From Nonomuraea thailandensis (GTDB taxonomy: Bacteria > Actinomycetota > Actinomycetes > Streptosporangiales > Streptosporangiaceae), in assembly GCF_024172165.1 (NCBI RefSeq), contig NZ_JAMZEB010000002.1, forward strand, positions 1,943,501 through 2,007,500: a stretch of DNA of 64,000 bases. The letters are read 5' to 3'. Each line of letters starts with the position of its first letter. Position 1 is the stretch's first letter. Of this stretch, positions 1 through 8,807 are shown piece by piece. Position numbers and translations under genes: made by a program. The notes beneath the pieces were generated by a model. The model worked only from the letters and a program-made list of their open reading frames with translations. It was not told the DNA's origin and did not search any database.

Positions 1-480
1 GTAGTGGTTGGCGTCGCCCTGGAGGAAGCCGTAGTAGCGCTCGAAGCCGAGGCCGAGGGGCCAGTGGCCGAACGGGCCCGCCGCGGAGCGTTCGAAGCGC
101 GGGGTGAGGTGCCACTTGCCGACGGCCAGGGTGGAGTAGCCGTGGTCGCGCAGGATCCGTGGCAGGGTGGCGGCCGAGCGCGGGATGCGGGCGGTGTAGC
201 CGTGGTGGTCGAGGGGGATGTCGGCGAGGAAGCCCATGCCGACGGCGTGATGGTTGCGGCCGGTGAGGAACGAGGCCCGCGACGGGGAGCACAGGGCGGT
301 GACGTGGAAGCGGTTGTAACGCAGCCCGCCGGCGGCCAGCCGGTCGATGTTGGGTGTGGCGATGTCGGAGCCGAAGCAGCCGAGCTGGGCGAAGCCGGTG
401 TCGTCCAGGACGATGGCCAGGACGTTGGGCGCCGCGTCGGGCGGGCGGGCGGCGCTGCGGAAGATCGGTTCGGCGGTCAT
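1..480 (-). CDS. Sulfatase (arylsulfatase family), N-terminal part, cut by window edge
   Basis: The gene reads leftwards from ATG 480 and leaves the window after 160 residues. The visible part is the N-terminal half of a type I sulfatase, which hydrolyses sulfate esters. A VLDDTGF motif gives the metal-binding Asp pair at residues 26-27. CSPSR at 64-68 is the signature whose Cys is converted to formylglycine, the catalytic nucleophile. GKWHL follows at 121-125 with the active-site Lys and His. No signal peptide is visible, so the visible part suggests a cytosolic enzyme. A TGGAG Shine-Dalgarno lies about 8 bases before the ATG. Upstream on the same strand is a decayed symporter gene, which suggests that an uptake-plus-desulfation operon has lost its transporter. 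The substrate cannot be told from this fragment. Confidence 0.93.
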   Translation of the reverse strand, partial: MTAEPIFRSAARPPDAAPNVLAIVLDDTGFAQLGCFGSDIATPNIDRLAAGGLRYNRFHVTALCSPSRASFLTGRNHHAVGMGFLADIPLDHHGYTARIPRSAATLPRILRDHGYSTLAVGKWHLTPRFERSAAGPFGHWPLGLGFERYYGFLQGDANHY

Positions 481-498
481 GGCGGTCACTCCAGGATT

Positions 499-874
499 TC
501 AGCTCGCGGCCGGCGTGGGCGTGACGGCGCGCGGGGCGAGGACACGGTTGAGCAGGAGGCCGAAGCCCGCTGCGACGATCATGATGGTGAGGCCGTGGAT
601 GCCCGGTGAGGCTGGCCGGGGCGAACAGGACGACGGCCGGGAGCACCGACGTGAGGTCGTCGATCTCCCCGCCCTGCAGTCCGATGCCCTCCTGGGCGGG
701 CAGGAAGTGCGCCGGCGACAGGTTGGTGATCACCGTCAGGGTGACGACCGACAGCACGGAGCCGACGGTGGTGAGCGTCAGGTTGAAGGCCACGTCGCCG
801 GCGAAGAGCGGGGAGTGCATGCCGGCGAGCGGGCCGCCGGGCGAGGCGACGACGAGCAGCATGGCTCCGTTCAC
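499..874 (-). pseudogene. Remnant of a bile acid:sodium symporter (BASS) family gene
   Basis: Reading from 874 gives about 85 residues that match the middle of bacterial BASS transporters. ASPGG near the start, GDVAFNLTLTTVGSVLSVVT and an NLSPAHF / IGLQ stretch are typical of the membrane core. The N-terminal 60-70 residues of the family are missing: there is only a GTG at 874 with no in-frame upstream extension before a stop. Near 595-612 the frame breaks. A second frame then carries a hydrophobic tail (IMIVAAGFGLLLNRVLAPR) that ends at a TGA at 499-501. Roughly 100 residues expected in between are absent. I read this as a transporter gene decayed by deletions and a frameshift. A sequencing error could explain the frameshift but not the missing ends. 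Confidence 0.68.
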
Positions 875-928
875 GCGCCGATCCCTTCGGAGACCGTGAG
901 CAACGGTGCTCTCCTTACTACGATGGAA

Positions 929-955
929 CGGATTAAGGCAAGGTGTCTTAATCCG
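929..955. promoter_or_regulatory. Palindromic operator, probably for the TetR regulator
   Basis: Two perfect 9-base inverted arms, CGGATTAAG (929-937) and CTTAATCCG (947-955), are separated by 9 bases. They sit between the leftward symporter remnant/sulfatase and the rightward tetR start at 992. This is the usual place and shape of an autoregulatory TetR site. Confidence 0.65.
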
Positions 956-991
956 GGCGATTCTATGGCGAATTGGTAGGGATAGACAAGA

Positions 992-1729
992 ATGCGGGCG
1001 AAGGAGAAGATCCTTCTCGCCGCCGAGCGGCTCTTCGCCGAACGCGGCTTCGGGGTGTCCCTGCGGGAGATCGCCGTCGCGGCGGACCAGCGCAACCACT
1101 CGGCGGTGCAGTACCACTTCGGGGACAAGGCGGGGCTCATCGACGCCCTGTACGAGTACCGCATCACGCCGCTCGACCGGCGGCGCCGCGAGCTGATCGA
1201 GGACCTGCGCGCGCACGGCCTGGAACGGGACCTGCCCGCCCTCGTCGAGGCCTACGTGGCGCCGTTGGCCGAGCACGTGCTCGCTCACCGGGGGGCGAGC
1301 TGGTACGTGCGTTTCACCAGCCGGTACGTGCTGTCGGGCAGCTACCGGTCCTGGCCCTACTCCAGGGAGCACCATCCCGGGGTCAACGAGGTCGTGGGGC
1401 TGCTCTTCGCGTGCCTGCCCGCCCTGACGAAGGAACGGCTCAGGGTTCTCAGCCTGCACGTCGTCGTGGTCCTGGCCGACATCGAGCAGCGGCTCGGCAC
1501 ACCCGAGTCCGGCACACCCGAGTCCGGCGTACCCGCGTCCGCGCGTGAGTCCGGTACGCCCGCGTCCGAGACGCACGCGTCCGATGAGCCGGAATCGGCG
1601 GCGCCGGACGGCGGCGGGCCGGATCCCGACGAGGCGGTCTTCGGCGAGGCCGAGGCCGTCGCGGCCGTGGCCGACCTGCGCCGCACCGCCCTCGCCATCC
1701 TCACCGCCCCGGACGACCCTCCGCGGTGA
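992..1729 (+). CDS. TetR family transcriptional regulator
   Basis: 245 residues. Residues 5-55 form the TetR DNA-binding domain, with the recognition region ending in AVQYHFGDKAGLIDALY. The remainder is the all-helical ligand-binding domain to about residue 170. The tail (about 168-245) is unusual: a disordered Pro/Glu/Ser tract built from repeated TPESG-like units, followed by an acidic helix. It is divergent from the sulfatase and symporter remnant and shares with them a 115-base intergenic region that holds a 27-base palindrome (929-955). It therefore probably represses those genes and itself. ATG 992 is chosen because the domain starts immediately; no clear Shine-Dalgarno is present. The inducer is unknown; a sulfated substrate of the neighbouring sulfatase is a reasonable guess only. 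Confidence 0.9.
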   Translation: MRAKEKILLAAERLFAERGFGVSLREIAVAADQRNHSAVQYHFGDKAGLIDALYEYRITPLDRRRRELIEDLRAHGLERDLPALVEAYVAPLAEHVLAHRGASWYVRFTSRYVLSGSYRSWPYSREHHPGVNEVVGLLFACLPALTKERLRVLSLHVVVVLADIEQRLGTPESGTPESGVPASARESGTPASETHASDEPESAAPDGGGPDPDEAVFGEAEAVAAVADLRRTALAILTAPDDPPR

Positions 1730-1783
1730 GCGCGAGGACGACCACCCGCGCAACCTGGCGCCCCGCCACGGCAAAGGGCGCGA

Positions 1784-1791
1784 TATACGAT
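1784..1791 (+). promoter_or_regulatory. Probable -10 element for the oxidoreductase-cobL-cobM transcript
   Basis: TATACGAT lies 29 bases before GTG 1821 in an otherwise GC-rich gap and contains overlapping -10-like hexamers. A strong GAGGAGG ribosome site follows at 1811-1817. No convincing -35 is visible. Confidence 0.4.
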
Positions 1792-1820
1792 TGCCTGGCA
1801 CAAATCACCCGAGGAGGATC

Positions 1821-2210
1821 GTGAACCTGGCCGAGCAGGGCAGCGCTTTCGCCGCCTTCTGGCAGGAGCGGCACCTGTGCACGCTCTCCACCGCCCGCCC
1901 CGACGCCCCGCCGCACGTGGTGCCGGTGGGCGCGACGCTGGACCTGGAGACCGGCATCGCCCGGGTGATCACCTCCGGGACCTCGGCCAAGGCCAGGCTC
2001 ATCGCCGCGTCCGGCGGCGCCCCCGTCGCGCTCTGCCAGGTGGACGGCCGGCGGTGGTCCACGCTGGAAGGACGGGCCGTCGTACGCACCTCGCCGGACG
2101 AGGTGGCCGACGCCGAGCGCCGCTACACGGCCCGCTACAAGCCGCCCCGCGCGAACCCGGCCCGCGTGGTCATCGAGATCCAGGTGACCCGCGTCCTGGG
2201 CAACGTGTGA
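1821..2210 (+). CDS. F420/FMN-dependent PPOX-fold oxidoreductase
   Basis: 129 residues, the normal size for the small split-barrel proteins of the pyridoxamine-5'-phosphate oxidase fold that bind F420, FMN or related cofactors in actinobacteria. Family-like stretches are LCTLSTARPDAPPHVVPV near the start, the KARLIAASGG segment in the middle and the RRYTARYKPPRANPARVVIEI segment at the end. GTG 1821 is chosen because GAGGAGG sits 4 bases upstream and longer in-frame versions run through the previous gene. Its stop overlaps the cobL start (GTGA), so the two are translationally coupled. The coupling suggests a link to cobalamin synthesis or to redox chemistry around it, but no role is established and the substrate is unknown. 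Confidence 0.8.
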   Translation: MNLAEQGSAFAAFWQERHLCTLSTARPDAPPHVVPVGATLDLETGIARVITSGTSAKARLIAASGGAPVALCQVDGRRWSTLEGRAVVRTSPDEVADAERRYTARYKPPRANPARVVIEIQVTRVLGNV

Positions 2211-3418
2211 TCACCGTCGTCGGCATCGGCGCGGACGGCTGGGACGGACTGCCCGAGACGTCGCGGCGCGCGCTGGAGGCCGCCGAGGTCGTCATGGGCG
2301 GCCCCCGGCAGCTGGAGCTCCTGCCCGCGTCGGCCGCGGCGGAGCGCGTGCGCTGGCCCTCGCCGCTGCTGCCGGAGCTGCCCGCGCTCGTGGAACGGCA
2401 CGCCGGCCGCGAGGCGTGCGTGCTGGCCAGCGGCGACCCCATGTTCTACGGCATCGGCTCCACGCTGGTCCGGCTCCTCGGCGCGCCGAACGTGCGCGTG
2501 CTGCCGCACGTGTCGTCGCTGTCCCTGGCGTGCGCCCGCCTCGGCTGGCCGGTCGAGCAGGTCGAGACGGTCAGCCTCGTCGGCCGCCCGCCCGAGACGC
2601 TCAACGCCCTCGCGCTCCCCGGCCGCCGGATCGTCGTGCTCGGCGCGGGCCGCGACGCCCCGTCCCAGGTAGCCGCGCTGCTGACCACTCGCGGGTACGG
2701 CCCCAGCCCCATGACGGCCCTGTCGGACCTGGGCGCGGCCACCGAGACGGCCCAGCACGGCACGGCCGAAGCGTGGGCCGGACCCGCCGCGTCCCCGCTC
2801 AACGTGATCGCCGTCGAGTGCGTGCCCGGCCCCGGCGCCGAGCCGCTGGCCCTCGTGCCGGGGCTGCCCGACACCGCGTACGAGCACGACGGCCAGCTCA
2901 CCAAGCGCGAGGTCCGCGCGGTCACCCTGTCGCGGCTCGCCCCGTGCCCCGGCGAGCTGCTGTGGGACGTCGGCGCGGGCGCGGGCAGCATCGCCGTCGA
3001 ATGGATGCGCAGCCACCCGTCGTGCGCCGCCGTGGCCGTCGAGAGCAGGCCCGACCGGGCCGCCGCCATCCGCCGCAACGCCGGCCGGCTCGGCGTGCCG
3101 GCGTTGCGCGTCGTCGAGGGCAAGGCCCCGGCGGCCCTGGACGACCTGCCCGCGCCGGACGCGGTGTTCGTCGGCGGCGGCGTCACCGCGCCCGGCGTGC
3201 TCGAACGCTGCTGGTCGCAGCTGCGCCCCGGCGGCAGGCTCGTCGTCAACGCCGTCACCCTCGAATCCGAGGCCCTCGTCGGCCAGTGGTACGGCCGGCT
3301 CGGCGGCGACCTCGTCCGCCTGGCCGTGCAGCGGGCCTCGCCCGTGGGCGGATTCACCGGATGGCGGCCGGCGATGCCCGTGACCGTATGGTCCCTGACC
3401 AGGAAGGACGACACGTGA
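2207..3418 (+). CDS. cobL: Precorrin-6Y C5,15-methyltransferase (decarboxylating)
   Basis: 403 residues, matching the fused CbiE-CbiT form. It methylates precorrin-6Y at C5 and C15 and removes the C12 acetate carboxyl, giving precorrin-8x. The N-terminal tetrapyrrole methylase domain (1 to about 205) opens with VVGIGADGWDGL and has ASGDPMFYGIG in its SAM/substrate site. The C-terminal domain is CbiT-like, with the Rossmann SAM loop LLWDVGAGAGSIAVEW near residue 250 and a VFVGGGV segment. The GTG at 2207 overlaps the previous stop (GTGA), and its own stop overlaps cobM in the same way. It belongs to the oxygen-dependent route together with cobG and cobN. Confidence 0.96.
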   Translation: MITVVGIGADGWDGLPETSRRALEAAEVVMGGPRQLELLPASAAAERVRWPSPLLPELPALVERHAGREACVLASGDPMFYGIGSTLVRLLGAPNVRVLPHVSSLSLACARLGWPVEQVETVSLVGRPPETLNALALPGRRIVVLGAGRDAPSQVAALLTTRGYGPSPMTALSDLGAATETAQHGTAEAWAGPAASPLNVIAVECVPGPGAEPLALVPGLPDTAYEHDGQLTKREVRAVTLSRLAPCPGELLWDVGAGAGSIAVEWMRSHPSCAAVAVESRPDRAAAIRRNAGRLGVPALRVVEGKAPAALDDLPAPDAVFVGGGVTAPGVLERCWSQLRPGGRLVVNAVTLESEALVGQWYGRLGGDLVRLAVQRASPVGGFTGWRPAMPVTVWSLTRKDDT

Positions 3419-4170
3419 CCGTGTACTTCGTCGGTGCCGGCCCCGGCGCCGCCGACCTGATCACCCTGCGCGGGCTGCGCCGGCTGCAGACGGCTCCGGT
3501 GTGCCTGTACGCGGGGTCGCTGGTGCCCCGCGAGCTGCTCGACTCCTGCCCGCCCGGCACCCGGCTCGTCGACACCGCGAACCTCACCCTCGACGAGATC
3601 GTCGCCGAACTGCTCGCCGCCCACCGCGACGGGCTCGACGTCGCCCGCCTGCACTCCGGCGATCCGTCCGTCTTCAGCGCCGTGGCCGAGCAGATGCGGC
3701 GGCTGGACGCGCTCGGCGTGCCGTACGAGGTGGTGCCGGGCGTTCCCGCGTTCGCGGCGGCGGCGGCCGCGCTGGGCCGGGAGCTGACCGTGCCCGGCGT
3801 CGGCCAGACGATCATCCTGACCCGCACCTCCGCGCGGGCCACGCCGATGCCCGAGGGCGAGGACCTCACGACGCTGGGGGCCAGCGGGGCCACGATGGTG
3901 CTGCATCTGGCGGTGCAGCGGATCGACGAGGTGGTGGCCGAGCTGCTGCCCTCGTACGGGGCCGACTGTCCCGTCGCGGTGGTGGCGCGGGCCAGCAGGG
4001 CCGATGAGGTGATCCTCCGGGGGACGCTGGCGGACATCGGGGAGCGGGTGCACGCGGCCGGCATCCGGCGCACCGCGGTGATCGTCGTCGGACGTGTGCT
4101 GTCGGCCACGCAGTTTCCCGACAGCCATCTCTACAGCGTGGATCGGGAGCGTTCGTGCGACGGGTCCTGA
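3415..4170 (+). CDS. cobM: Precorrin-4 C11-methyltransferase
   Basis: 251 residues, a normal length. It transfers methyl from SAM to C11 of precorrin-4, giving precorrin-5. It has a single tetrapyrrole methylase domain. VGAGPGAADLITLRG opens it, YAGSLVP follows, LHSGDPSVFSA forms the substrate loop, and VVPGVPAFAAAAA and ILTRTSARATPMPEGE are typical of CobM/CbiF. GTG 3415 overlaps the cobL stop, so expression is coupled. The 115 bases to cobK contain only GC-rich sequence; cobK probably belongs to the same transcript. Confidence 0.96.
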   Translation: MTVYFVGAGPGAADLITLRGLRRLQTAPVCLYAGSLVPRELLDSCPPGTRLVDTANLTLDEIVAELLAAHRDGLDVARLHSGDPSVFSAVAEQMRRLDALGVPYEVVPGVPAFAAAAAALGRELTVPGVGQTIILTRTSARATPMPEGEDLTTLGASGATMVLHLAVQRIDEVVAELLPSYGADCPVAVVARASRADEVILRGTLADIGERVHAAGIRRTAVIVVGRVLSATQFPDSHLYSVDRERSCDGS

Positions 4171-4285
4171 CCGGGAGCGGCCGCGCGGACCGGGGCCTGC
4201 GTCCGGTCCTGGGCATGAGGGGTGGCACGGTCTGGGGCCTTCGGCCGGTCGTGGGCCTGGGCGGTGGCGCGGACCGGGGGCGGGC

Positions 4286-5230
4286 ATGCGGCGCGTCCTG
4301 ATCCTGGGTGGCACGGCCGAGGCGCGGGCGCTGGCGGCCGAGCTCGCCGCCCGTCCCGGCCTGCGGGTCGTTTCGTCGCTGGCCGGGCGGGTGAGCAACC
4401 CCCGCCTGCCGGTCGGGGAGGTGCGGGAAGGCGGGTTCGGCGGAGCCGGGGGCCTGGCCGCCTACCTGGCCGGGGAGCGCATCGACGCGCTGGTGGACGC
4501 GACCCATCCGTTCGCCGAGCGGATGACCGCGTCGGCGGCCGCCGCCTCGTCCGCCACCGGAGTGCCGCTGCTGGTCCTGCGGCGGCCGGGCTGGCGGGAG
4601 GGGCCGGGCGACGCCTGGCAGCGGGTGCCCTCCCTGCACGACGCCGCCGCCCTGCTCCCCACCGCTGCCTGGCCGGCCGCCGCGCCGACCACGGCCGCAC
4701 CCGCTACGAGCGCGGCCCCGCTGAGCACAACCGCTGCCGCGCCAGGCACGGCCGGTTCCGCGTCAAGCACGGCCGCCCCAGGCACGGCCGGGGCCGCCCC
4801 AAGCACGGCCGGGCCAGCGTCAAGCACGGCCGGGCCCGCGCGGGGCCGGGCCGGTGGGGTGCGTGCCGCGGAGGCACGGGTGTTCCTCACCACGGGCCGC
4901 AGGAGCCTCCCGCTCTTCACCGGCCTGCCCGGGGTGTGGCTGCTGGCCAGGTCGGTGGACCCGCCGGAGCCGCCCGTGCCCCCTCACGTGCACGTGCTGC
5001 TCGGCCGAGGCCCGTACACAGTCGAGGGAGAACGCGCCCTCATCCGCGAGCACCGCCTGAACGTGCTGGTCACCAAGGACAGCGGCGGACAACTGACCGC
5101 AGCCAAGCTCACCGCCGCCCGCGAGCTCGGCCTGCCGGTCATCATGGTCGACCGCCCGCCACTCCCGCCCGGCGTTCGCCTGGTGGACACCGTGGCGGCG
5201 GCGACGGCCTGGGCGGCGGCTCAGGGATAG
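4286..5230 (+). CDS. cobK: Precorrin-6A reductase with a long low-complexity insert
   Basis: 314 residues; typical CobK proteins are about 245-260. It reduces the macrocycle of precorrin-6A with NADPH, giving precorrin-6B. The N-terminus LILGGTAEARALAAEL is the NADPH-binding loop, DATHPFAERMT is the conserved core, and LVTKDSGG near the C-terminus is the family signature. Between about residues 130 and 190 the protein carries an Ala/Thr/Ser/Pro/Gly tract absent from ordinary CobK, encoded by imperfect AAGCACGGCCG-type repeats. The insert falls between two otherwise intact halves, so I expect a flexible surface loop rather than inactivation. ATG 4286 directly precedes the loop motif. The 3' end overlaps the convergent cobIJ gene by 10 bases. 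Confidence 0.93.
   Translation: MRRVLILGGTAEARALAAELAARPGLRVVSSLAGRVSNPRLPVGEVREGGFGGAGGLAAYLAGERIDALVDATHPFAERMTASAAAASSATGVPLLVLRRPGWREGPGDAWQRVPSLHDAAALLPTAAWPAAAPTTAAPATSAAPLSTTAAAPGTAGSASSTAAPGTAGAAPSTAGPASSTAGPARGRAGGVRAAEARVFLTTGRRSLPLFTGLPGVWLLARSVDPPEPPVPPHVHVLLGRGPYTVEGERALIREHRLNVLVTKDSGGQLTAAKLTAARELGLPVIMVDRPPLPPGVRLVDTVAAATAWAAAQG
4680..4860 (+). repeat. Imperfect tandem repeats inside cobK
   Basis: Units built around AAGCACGGCCG / AGGCACGGCCG recur about every 30 bases and encode Ala/Thr/Ser/Gly-rich residues. The frame stays open. The tract accounts for the extra length of CobK here. Confidence 0.75.
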
Positions 5231-6732
5231 CGGCGGGGCGTGTAGACCAGGCCGCGGTCGGTGACCCGGGTGGTCGAGGAGCCGACGATCAGCAGGCAGC
5301 GCATGTCCACCTGCCCCGGATCCAGGTCGCCCAGCGTCGTGACGGTCACGCTCTCCTGCTCGCCGCCCACGTCCCGCCCGATCACCACGGGGGTGGCGGC
5401 GTCCCGGTGCTCCAGCAGCAGGTCACGGGCCGCGGCGAGCTGCCACGTACGGCTGCGGGAGGCCGGGTTGTAGATCGCCAGCACCAGGTCGGCCGAGGCC
5501 GCCGCCGTGAGCCGGCCGGCCACCACCTCCCACGGCTTGAGCAGGTCGGACAGCGAAACCACGCAGTAGTCGTGCCCCAGCGGCGCCCCCACGCGGCCGG
5601 CCACCGCCTGCGCGGCCGTCAGTCCCGGCACGATCCGCACCGGCACGTCCGGGAAGTCCGCCGCCGCCTCCATCACCGCGCTGGCCATGGCGAACACGCC
5701 GGGATCCCCCGACGACACCACCGCCACCCGCGCGCCGTCGCGGGCCAGCTCCAGCGCGTGCCTGGCGCGTTCGGCCTCCACCCGGTTGTCGGTGCGGTGG
5801 CGGCGCTGGCGCGGGTTCGGCGCCACCCGGTCCACGTACGGGCCGTACCCGACGAGGTCGGTGGCGGCGGCCAGCGCCTCCTGCGCCTCGGGCGTCAGCC
5901 ACGGCCGCCCGGCCGGCCCCAGCCCCACCACGGCCACCTCGCCGGGCCCCGCGCCCGGCCCCGCGCCCGGCGTCTCGGCCGCCGGACGTTCCGGCACGAA
6001 CGTGCGCTCGGCCGGGCTGGTCAGCAGGGCCAGCGAGAAGTACGGCACGCCGCCGGCGTCCACGTCCTTCAGCGGCGCCACCCGCTCGGCGCCCATCGTG
6101 GCGCGCTCGACGTACCAGGCGTCGTCCAGCCGCCCGGCCTCGGCCAGCGCCTCACGCACCTTCTCGAACGTCCTGCCCAGCTTGAGCACCGCCGCCGAGT
6201 CCGTCTCCCGCAGCCGGTCGGCCAGCACGTCCGCCGGCAACGTGCCGGGCAGCACGGTCAGCACCTCGTCCCGCTCCACCAGCGGGCGGCCGAGCACCGC
6301 GGACGCGGCGCTGACCGACGTCACACCCGGCACCACCTCGGTCTCGTAGCGGTGGGCGAGCCGCTTGTGCATGTGCATGTACGAGCCGTAGAACAGCGGA
6401 TCGCCCTCGGCCAGCACCACCACGGTCCGTCCCGCGTCCAGGTGCGCGGCCAGCCGCTGCGCGCAGTCGGCGTAGAAGTCGTCGAGCGCGCCCTGGTAGC
6501 CGCCGGGGTGGTCGGTGGTCTCCGTGGTCAGGGGGTAGAGGAGCAGCTCCTCGATCTGGCCCTCCCGCATGTACGGCAGGGCGATGGAGCGGGCGATGCT
6601 GCGGCCGTGCCTGGCGGCGTGGTACGCGATCACGTCCGCCTCGCCGATCAGCCTGGCCGTCTTGACCGTGACCAGCTCCGGGTCACCGGGGCCGAGGCCG
6701 ACCCCGTACAGGCGTCCCTGCAACGCGCTCAC
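5221..6732 (-). CDS. cobIJ: Fused precorrin-2 C20-methyltransferase / precorrin-3B C17-methyltransferase
   Basis: 503 residues in two tetrapyrrole methylase domains. Residues 1 to about 245 are CobI ([34 protein letters not shown]), which methylates precorrin-2 at C20. After a short Pro/Gly/Ala linker, residues about 265-503 are CobJ ([38 protein letters not shown]), which methylates C17 and contracts the ring to precorrin-4. The fusion is common in actinobacteria. The start overlaps the cobH stop by 4 bases (ATGA), so the order cobG-cobH-cobIJ is one operon. The 3' end overlaps cobK tail to tail. Confidence 0.96.
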   Translation of the reverse strand: MSALQGRLYGVGLGPGDPELVTVKTARLIGEADVIAYHAARHGRSIARSIALPYMREGQIEELLLYPLTTETTDHPGGYQGALDDFYADCAQRLAAHLDAGRTVVVLAEGDPLFYGSYMHMHKRLAHRYETEVVPGVTSVSAASAVLGRPLVERDEVLTVLPGTLPADVLADRLRETDSAAVLKLGRTFEKVREALAEAGRLDDAWYVERATMGAERVAPLKDVDAGGVPYFSLALLTSPAERTFVPERPAAETPGAGPGAGPGEVAVVGLGPAGRPWLTPEAQEALAAATDLVGYGPYVDRVAPNPRQRRHRTDNRVEAERARHALELARDGARVAVVSSGDPGVFAMASAVMEAAADFPDVPVRIVPGLTAAQAVAGRVGAPLGHDYCVVSLSDLLKPWEVVAGRLTAAASADLVLAIYNPASRSRTWQLAAARDLLLEHRDAATPVVIGRDVGGEQESVTVTTLGDLDPGQVDMRCLLIVGSSTTRVTDRGLVYTPRRYP

Positions 6733-7349
6733 TCCGTCTCGTCCGCGATGGCGTTGATCGCCGCCGCCGTCATCGCACTGCCGCCGCGGCGGCCGTGCAC
6801 CACCAGGTGTTCCAGGTCGCTGCCGGCCAGCGCCTGCTTGGACTCGGCCGCGCCGATGAACCCCACCGGGATCCCCAGCACCGCCGCCGGCCGCCCCGCG
6901 CCCTCCCCGACCAGCTCCAGCAGCCGGAACAGGGCGGTCGGGGCGTTGCCGATGGCCACCACCGCGCCGTCCAGACGATCACGCCACAACTCCAGGGCGG
7001 CGGCGCTGCGCGTGGTGCCCAGCTTCTCCGCCAGGCCCGGGACGCGAGGGTCGGGCAGGGTGCACAGCACCTCGTTGCCGGCGGGCAGCCTGCGCCTGGT
7101 CACGCCCGAGGCGACCATCATGGCGTCGCACAACACGGGTGCGCCCCGGCGCAGCGCCTCGCGTGCCCGTACCACCACTCCGGGGGACCAGGCCAGGTCG
7201 GTGACCAGGTCGGTCATGCCGCAGGCGTGAATCATCCGCACCGCCACCTGGGCCACCTCGGGGGGTAGGCCGGTGAGGTCGGTCTCGGCGCGGATGGTCG
7301 CGAACGAGCGCCGGTAGATCTCGGCGCCGTCGCGGATGTAGTCGGTCAC
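6729..7349 (-). CDS. cobH: Precorrin-8X methylmutase
   Basis: 206 residues from GTG 7349; family members are about 208-210. The enzyme moves the methyl group from C11 to C12 of precorrin-8x, giving hydrogenobyrinic acid. The catalytic His lies in RMIHACGM (about residue 41). [26 protein letters not shown] and [10 protein letters not shown] are family signatures, the last near the product-binding end. I prefer GTG 7349 over the GTG/ATG pair at 7379/7376 because the protein then begins [15 protein letters not shown] like characterised CobH, and an AAGG motif lies about 6 bases upstream. The longer version adds 10 residues. It overlaps cobIJ by 4 bases. Confidence 0.95.
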   Translation of the reverse strand: MTDYIRDGAEIYRRSFATIRAETDLTGLPPEVAQVAVRMIHACGMTDLVTDLAWSPGVVVRAREALRRGAPVLCDAMMVASGVTRRRLPAGNEVLCTLPDPRVPGLAEKLGTTRSAAALELWRDRLDGAVVAIGNAPTALFRLLELVGEGAGRPAAVLGIPVGFIGAAESKQALAGSDLEHLVVHGRRGGSAMTAAAINAIADETE

Positions 7350-7413
7350 GGGTGCCTTTCTCGGTGGCTGGGTCATCACGGTCGCCTTGCCTGGTGGCCG
7401 CTGCCGGTGGTGA

Positions 7414-8757
7414 TCACTCGGGTTGCCGCCGGTAGCCGTCGCCGGTGGCGATCAGCTCGACGACCCGGCCGCGGGGCAGGCCGCAGCGCCGTTCGCAACC
7501 GGCCCAGTGGACGGGTGTACCGGGGATGCGGTCGAGGCCGTCCACGGCGGGGTCCGGAGGGGCCGTGGCCTCCACGCCGAAGTTAGGAGGGACCAGACCC
7601 TCCACGCCGGGGATCGGAGGGGTCGTGCCCTTCACGGCGAGGGCCGGAGGGGTCAGGCCCTCCACCCAGCGCCGCGCGTCCGCCTGCACGTCCGCCAGCG
7701 CCTTTCCGCACCCGGGCCGGCCGGTGCAGGCGGTGACTCCGGCCCACGGGGACGCCGGGTCCGTGATCAGGCCGGCACCGGAGAGCGCCCGCTCCGCGCG
7801 GTCCGCCTCGGCGGGGGAGAGGTCCAGCGACACGGCGGTCCGCCACGGGGTGAGCCGTACGGTGGGGCCGGTGTCGGCGAGGGCTCGGAGCTGGGCAGGG
7901 GTCAGCCTGCCGAGCGGCACCAGCACCTCAAGCGCCACCCGCCCGTCCCGCTGCACGCGCCGCCCGGCCCGCCGCGCCGCCACGCCGACACGCTCCGGCA
8001 ACGCCGGCTCGTGGTGGACCGCTGATCCGGTGACCGGGTCGGCGGTCGGCCGCCGGACTGTTGATCTGGTGTCCAGGTCGGTGGTCAGGCGGGTGGTGAT
8101 GCGGGAGGGGCCGTTCTCCAGCTCGTGGATGCGCCAGGCGCGGGGAGCGTCGCCGGAGCGTTCGTCGAGGAACGCCTCCGCGGCGGCGATCATGAGAGGC
8201 ACCGCAGCCTCCGGGCCGCAGCGCAGGCCCATGTCCTCCCCGGCCAGCAACAGCCGCCCGCCGCGGGAGTCCTCACCCGCGTACGTCACGTCGGCCCCGA
8301 GCCCGGCCACGTCCCCCGAGCCGTCGTCCAGCGCGAACAGGAACCGCCCCGGCAGCTCCGCCAGCCGCGGACGTGCGCACAACGCCCGGTCCAGCTCCTC
8401 CACCAGCGCGACCACGTCCAGCACCCCGCCGTCCCCCCGGCCGCTGAGGGGCGAGGCGACGATGTTGCGGACGCGCTCGTGCCCGGCCGACGGCAGCAGC
8501 CCCGCCGCGGCGAGGTGCTGGGCGAAGGCGGCGGGTGAGTGGAGGCCGCGCACCTGGACGTTCGCGCGTGAGGTGAGCTCGATCACGCCCGATCCGAAGG
8601 TCTCGGCGCAGTCCGCGAGCGCGTGGAGCTGGGCGGCGGAGGCCGCGCCGCCGGGCAGGCGGACCCTGGCCAGCGGGCCGTCCGCGGCCTCGTGTACCTG
8701 TAGCGCGCCCGGACAGGCGTCGGGACGGATCCGTCCGGAAAAGTCGGCTATGGACAC
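7414..8757 (-). CDS. cobG: Precorrin-3B synthase (CobG), siroheme/Fe-S monooxygenase
   Basis: About 447 residues. CobG uses O2 to make precorrin-3B, the step that defines the aerobic pathway. The N-terminal nitrite/sulfite-reductase half-domain is visible ([32 protein letters not shown]). The C-terminal cysteine pairs CTGRPGCG and GCERRCG bind the Fe-S cluster. Two low-complexity stretches are inserted: a TTR/TDL-rich piece mid-protein and a repeated [17 protein letters not shown] piece just before the last cysteines. The open frame continues about 100 residues further upstream, but that part is antisense to the cobN riboswitch and looks non-coding. GTG 8757 is chosen because it begins just before the domain and follows a -10-like TACCAT by 7 bases, which suggests a leaderless mRNA. 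It heads the cobG-cobH-cobIJ operon. Confidence 0.9.
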   Translation of the reverse strand: MSIADFSGRIRPDACPGALQVHEAADGPLARVRLPGGAASAAQLHALADCAETFGSGVIELTSRANVQVRGLHSPAAFAQHLAAAGLLPSAGHERVRNIVASPLSGRGDGGVLDVVALVEELDRALCARPRLAELPGRFLFALDDGSGDVAGLGADVTYAGEDSRGGRLLLAGEDMGLRCGPEAAVPLMIAAAEAFLDERSGDAPRAWRIHELENGPSRITTRLTTDLDTRSTVRRPTADPVTGSAVHHEPALPERVGVAARRAGRRVQRDGRVALEVLVPLGRLTPAQLRALADTGPTVRLTPWRTAVSLDLSPAEADRAERALSGAGLITDPASPWAGVTACTGRPGCGKALADVQADARRWVEGLTPPALAVKGTTPPIPGVEGLVPPNFGVEATAPPDPAVDGLDRIPGTPVHWAGCERRCGLPRGRVVELIATGDGYRRQPE

Positions 8758-8764
8758 GAAGAGG

Positions 8765-8770
8765 ATGGTA
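8765..8770 (-). promoter_or_regulatory. -10 element for leaderless cobG transcript
   Basis: TACCAT on the minus strand ends 7 bases before GTG 8757. No Shine-Dalgarno is present. This is the spacing of an actinobacterial leaderless promoter. Confidence 0.45.
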
Positions 8771-8807
8771 ACGCCAGTTCTGGTGGAGGTCGGTCTTGCC
8801 GTACGCT

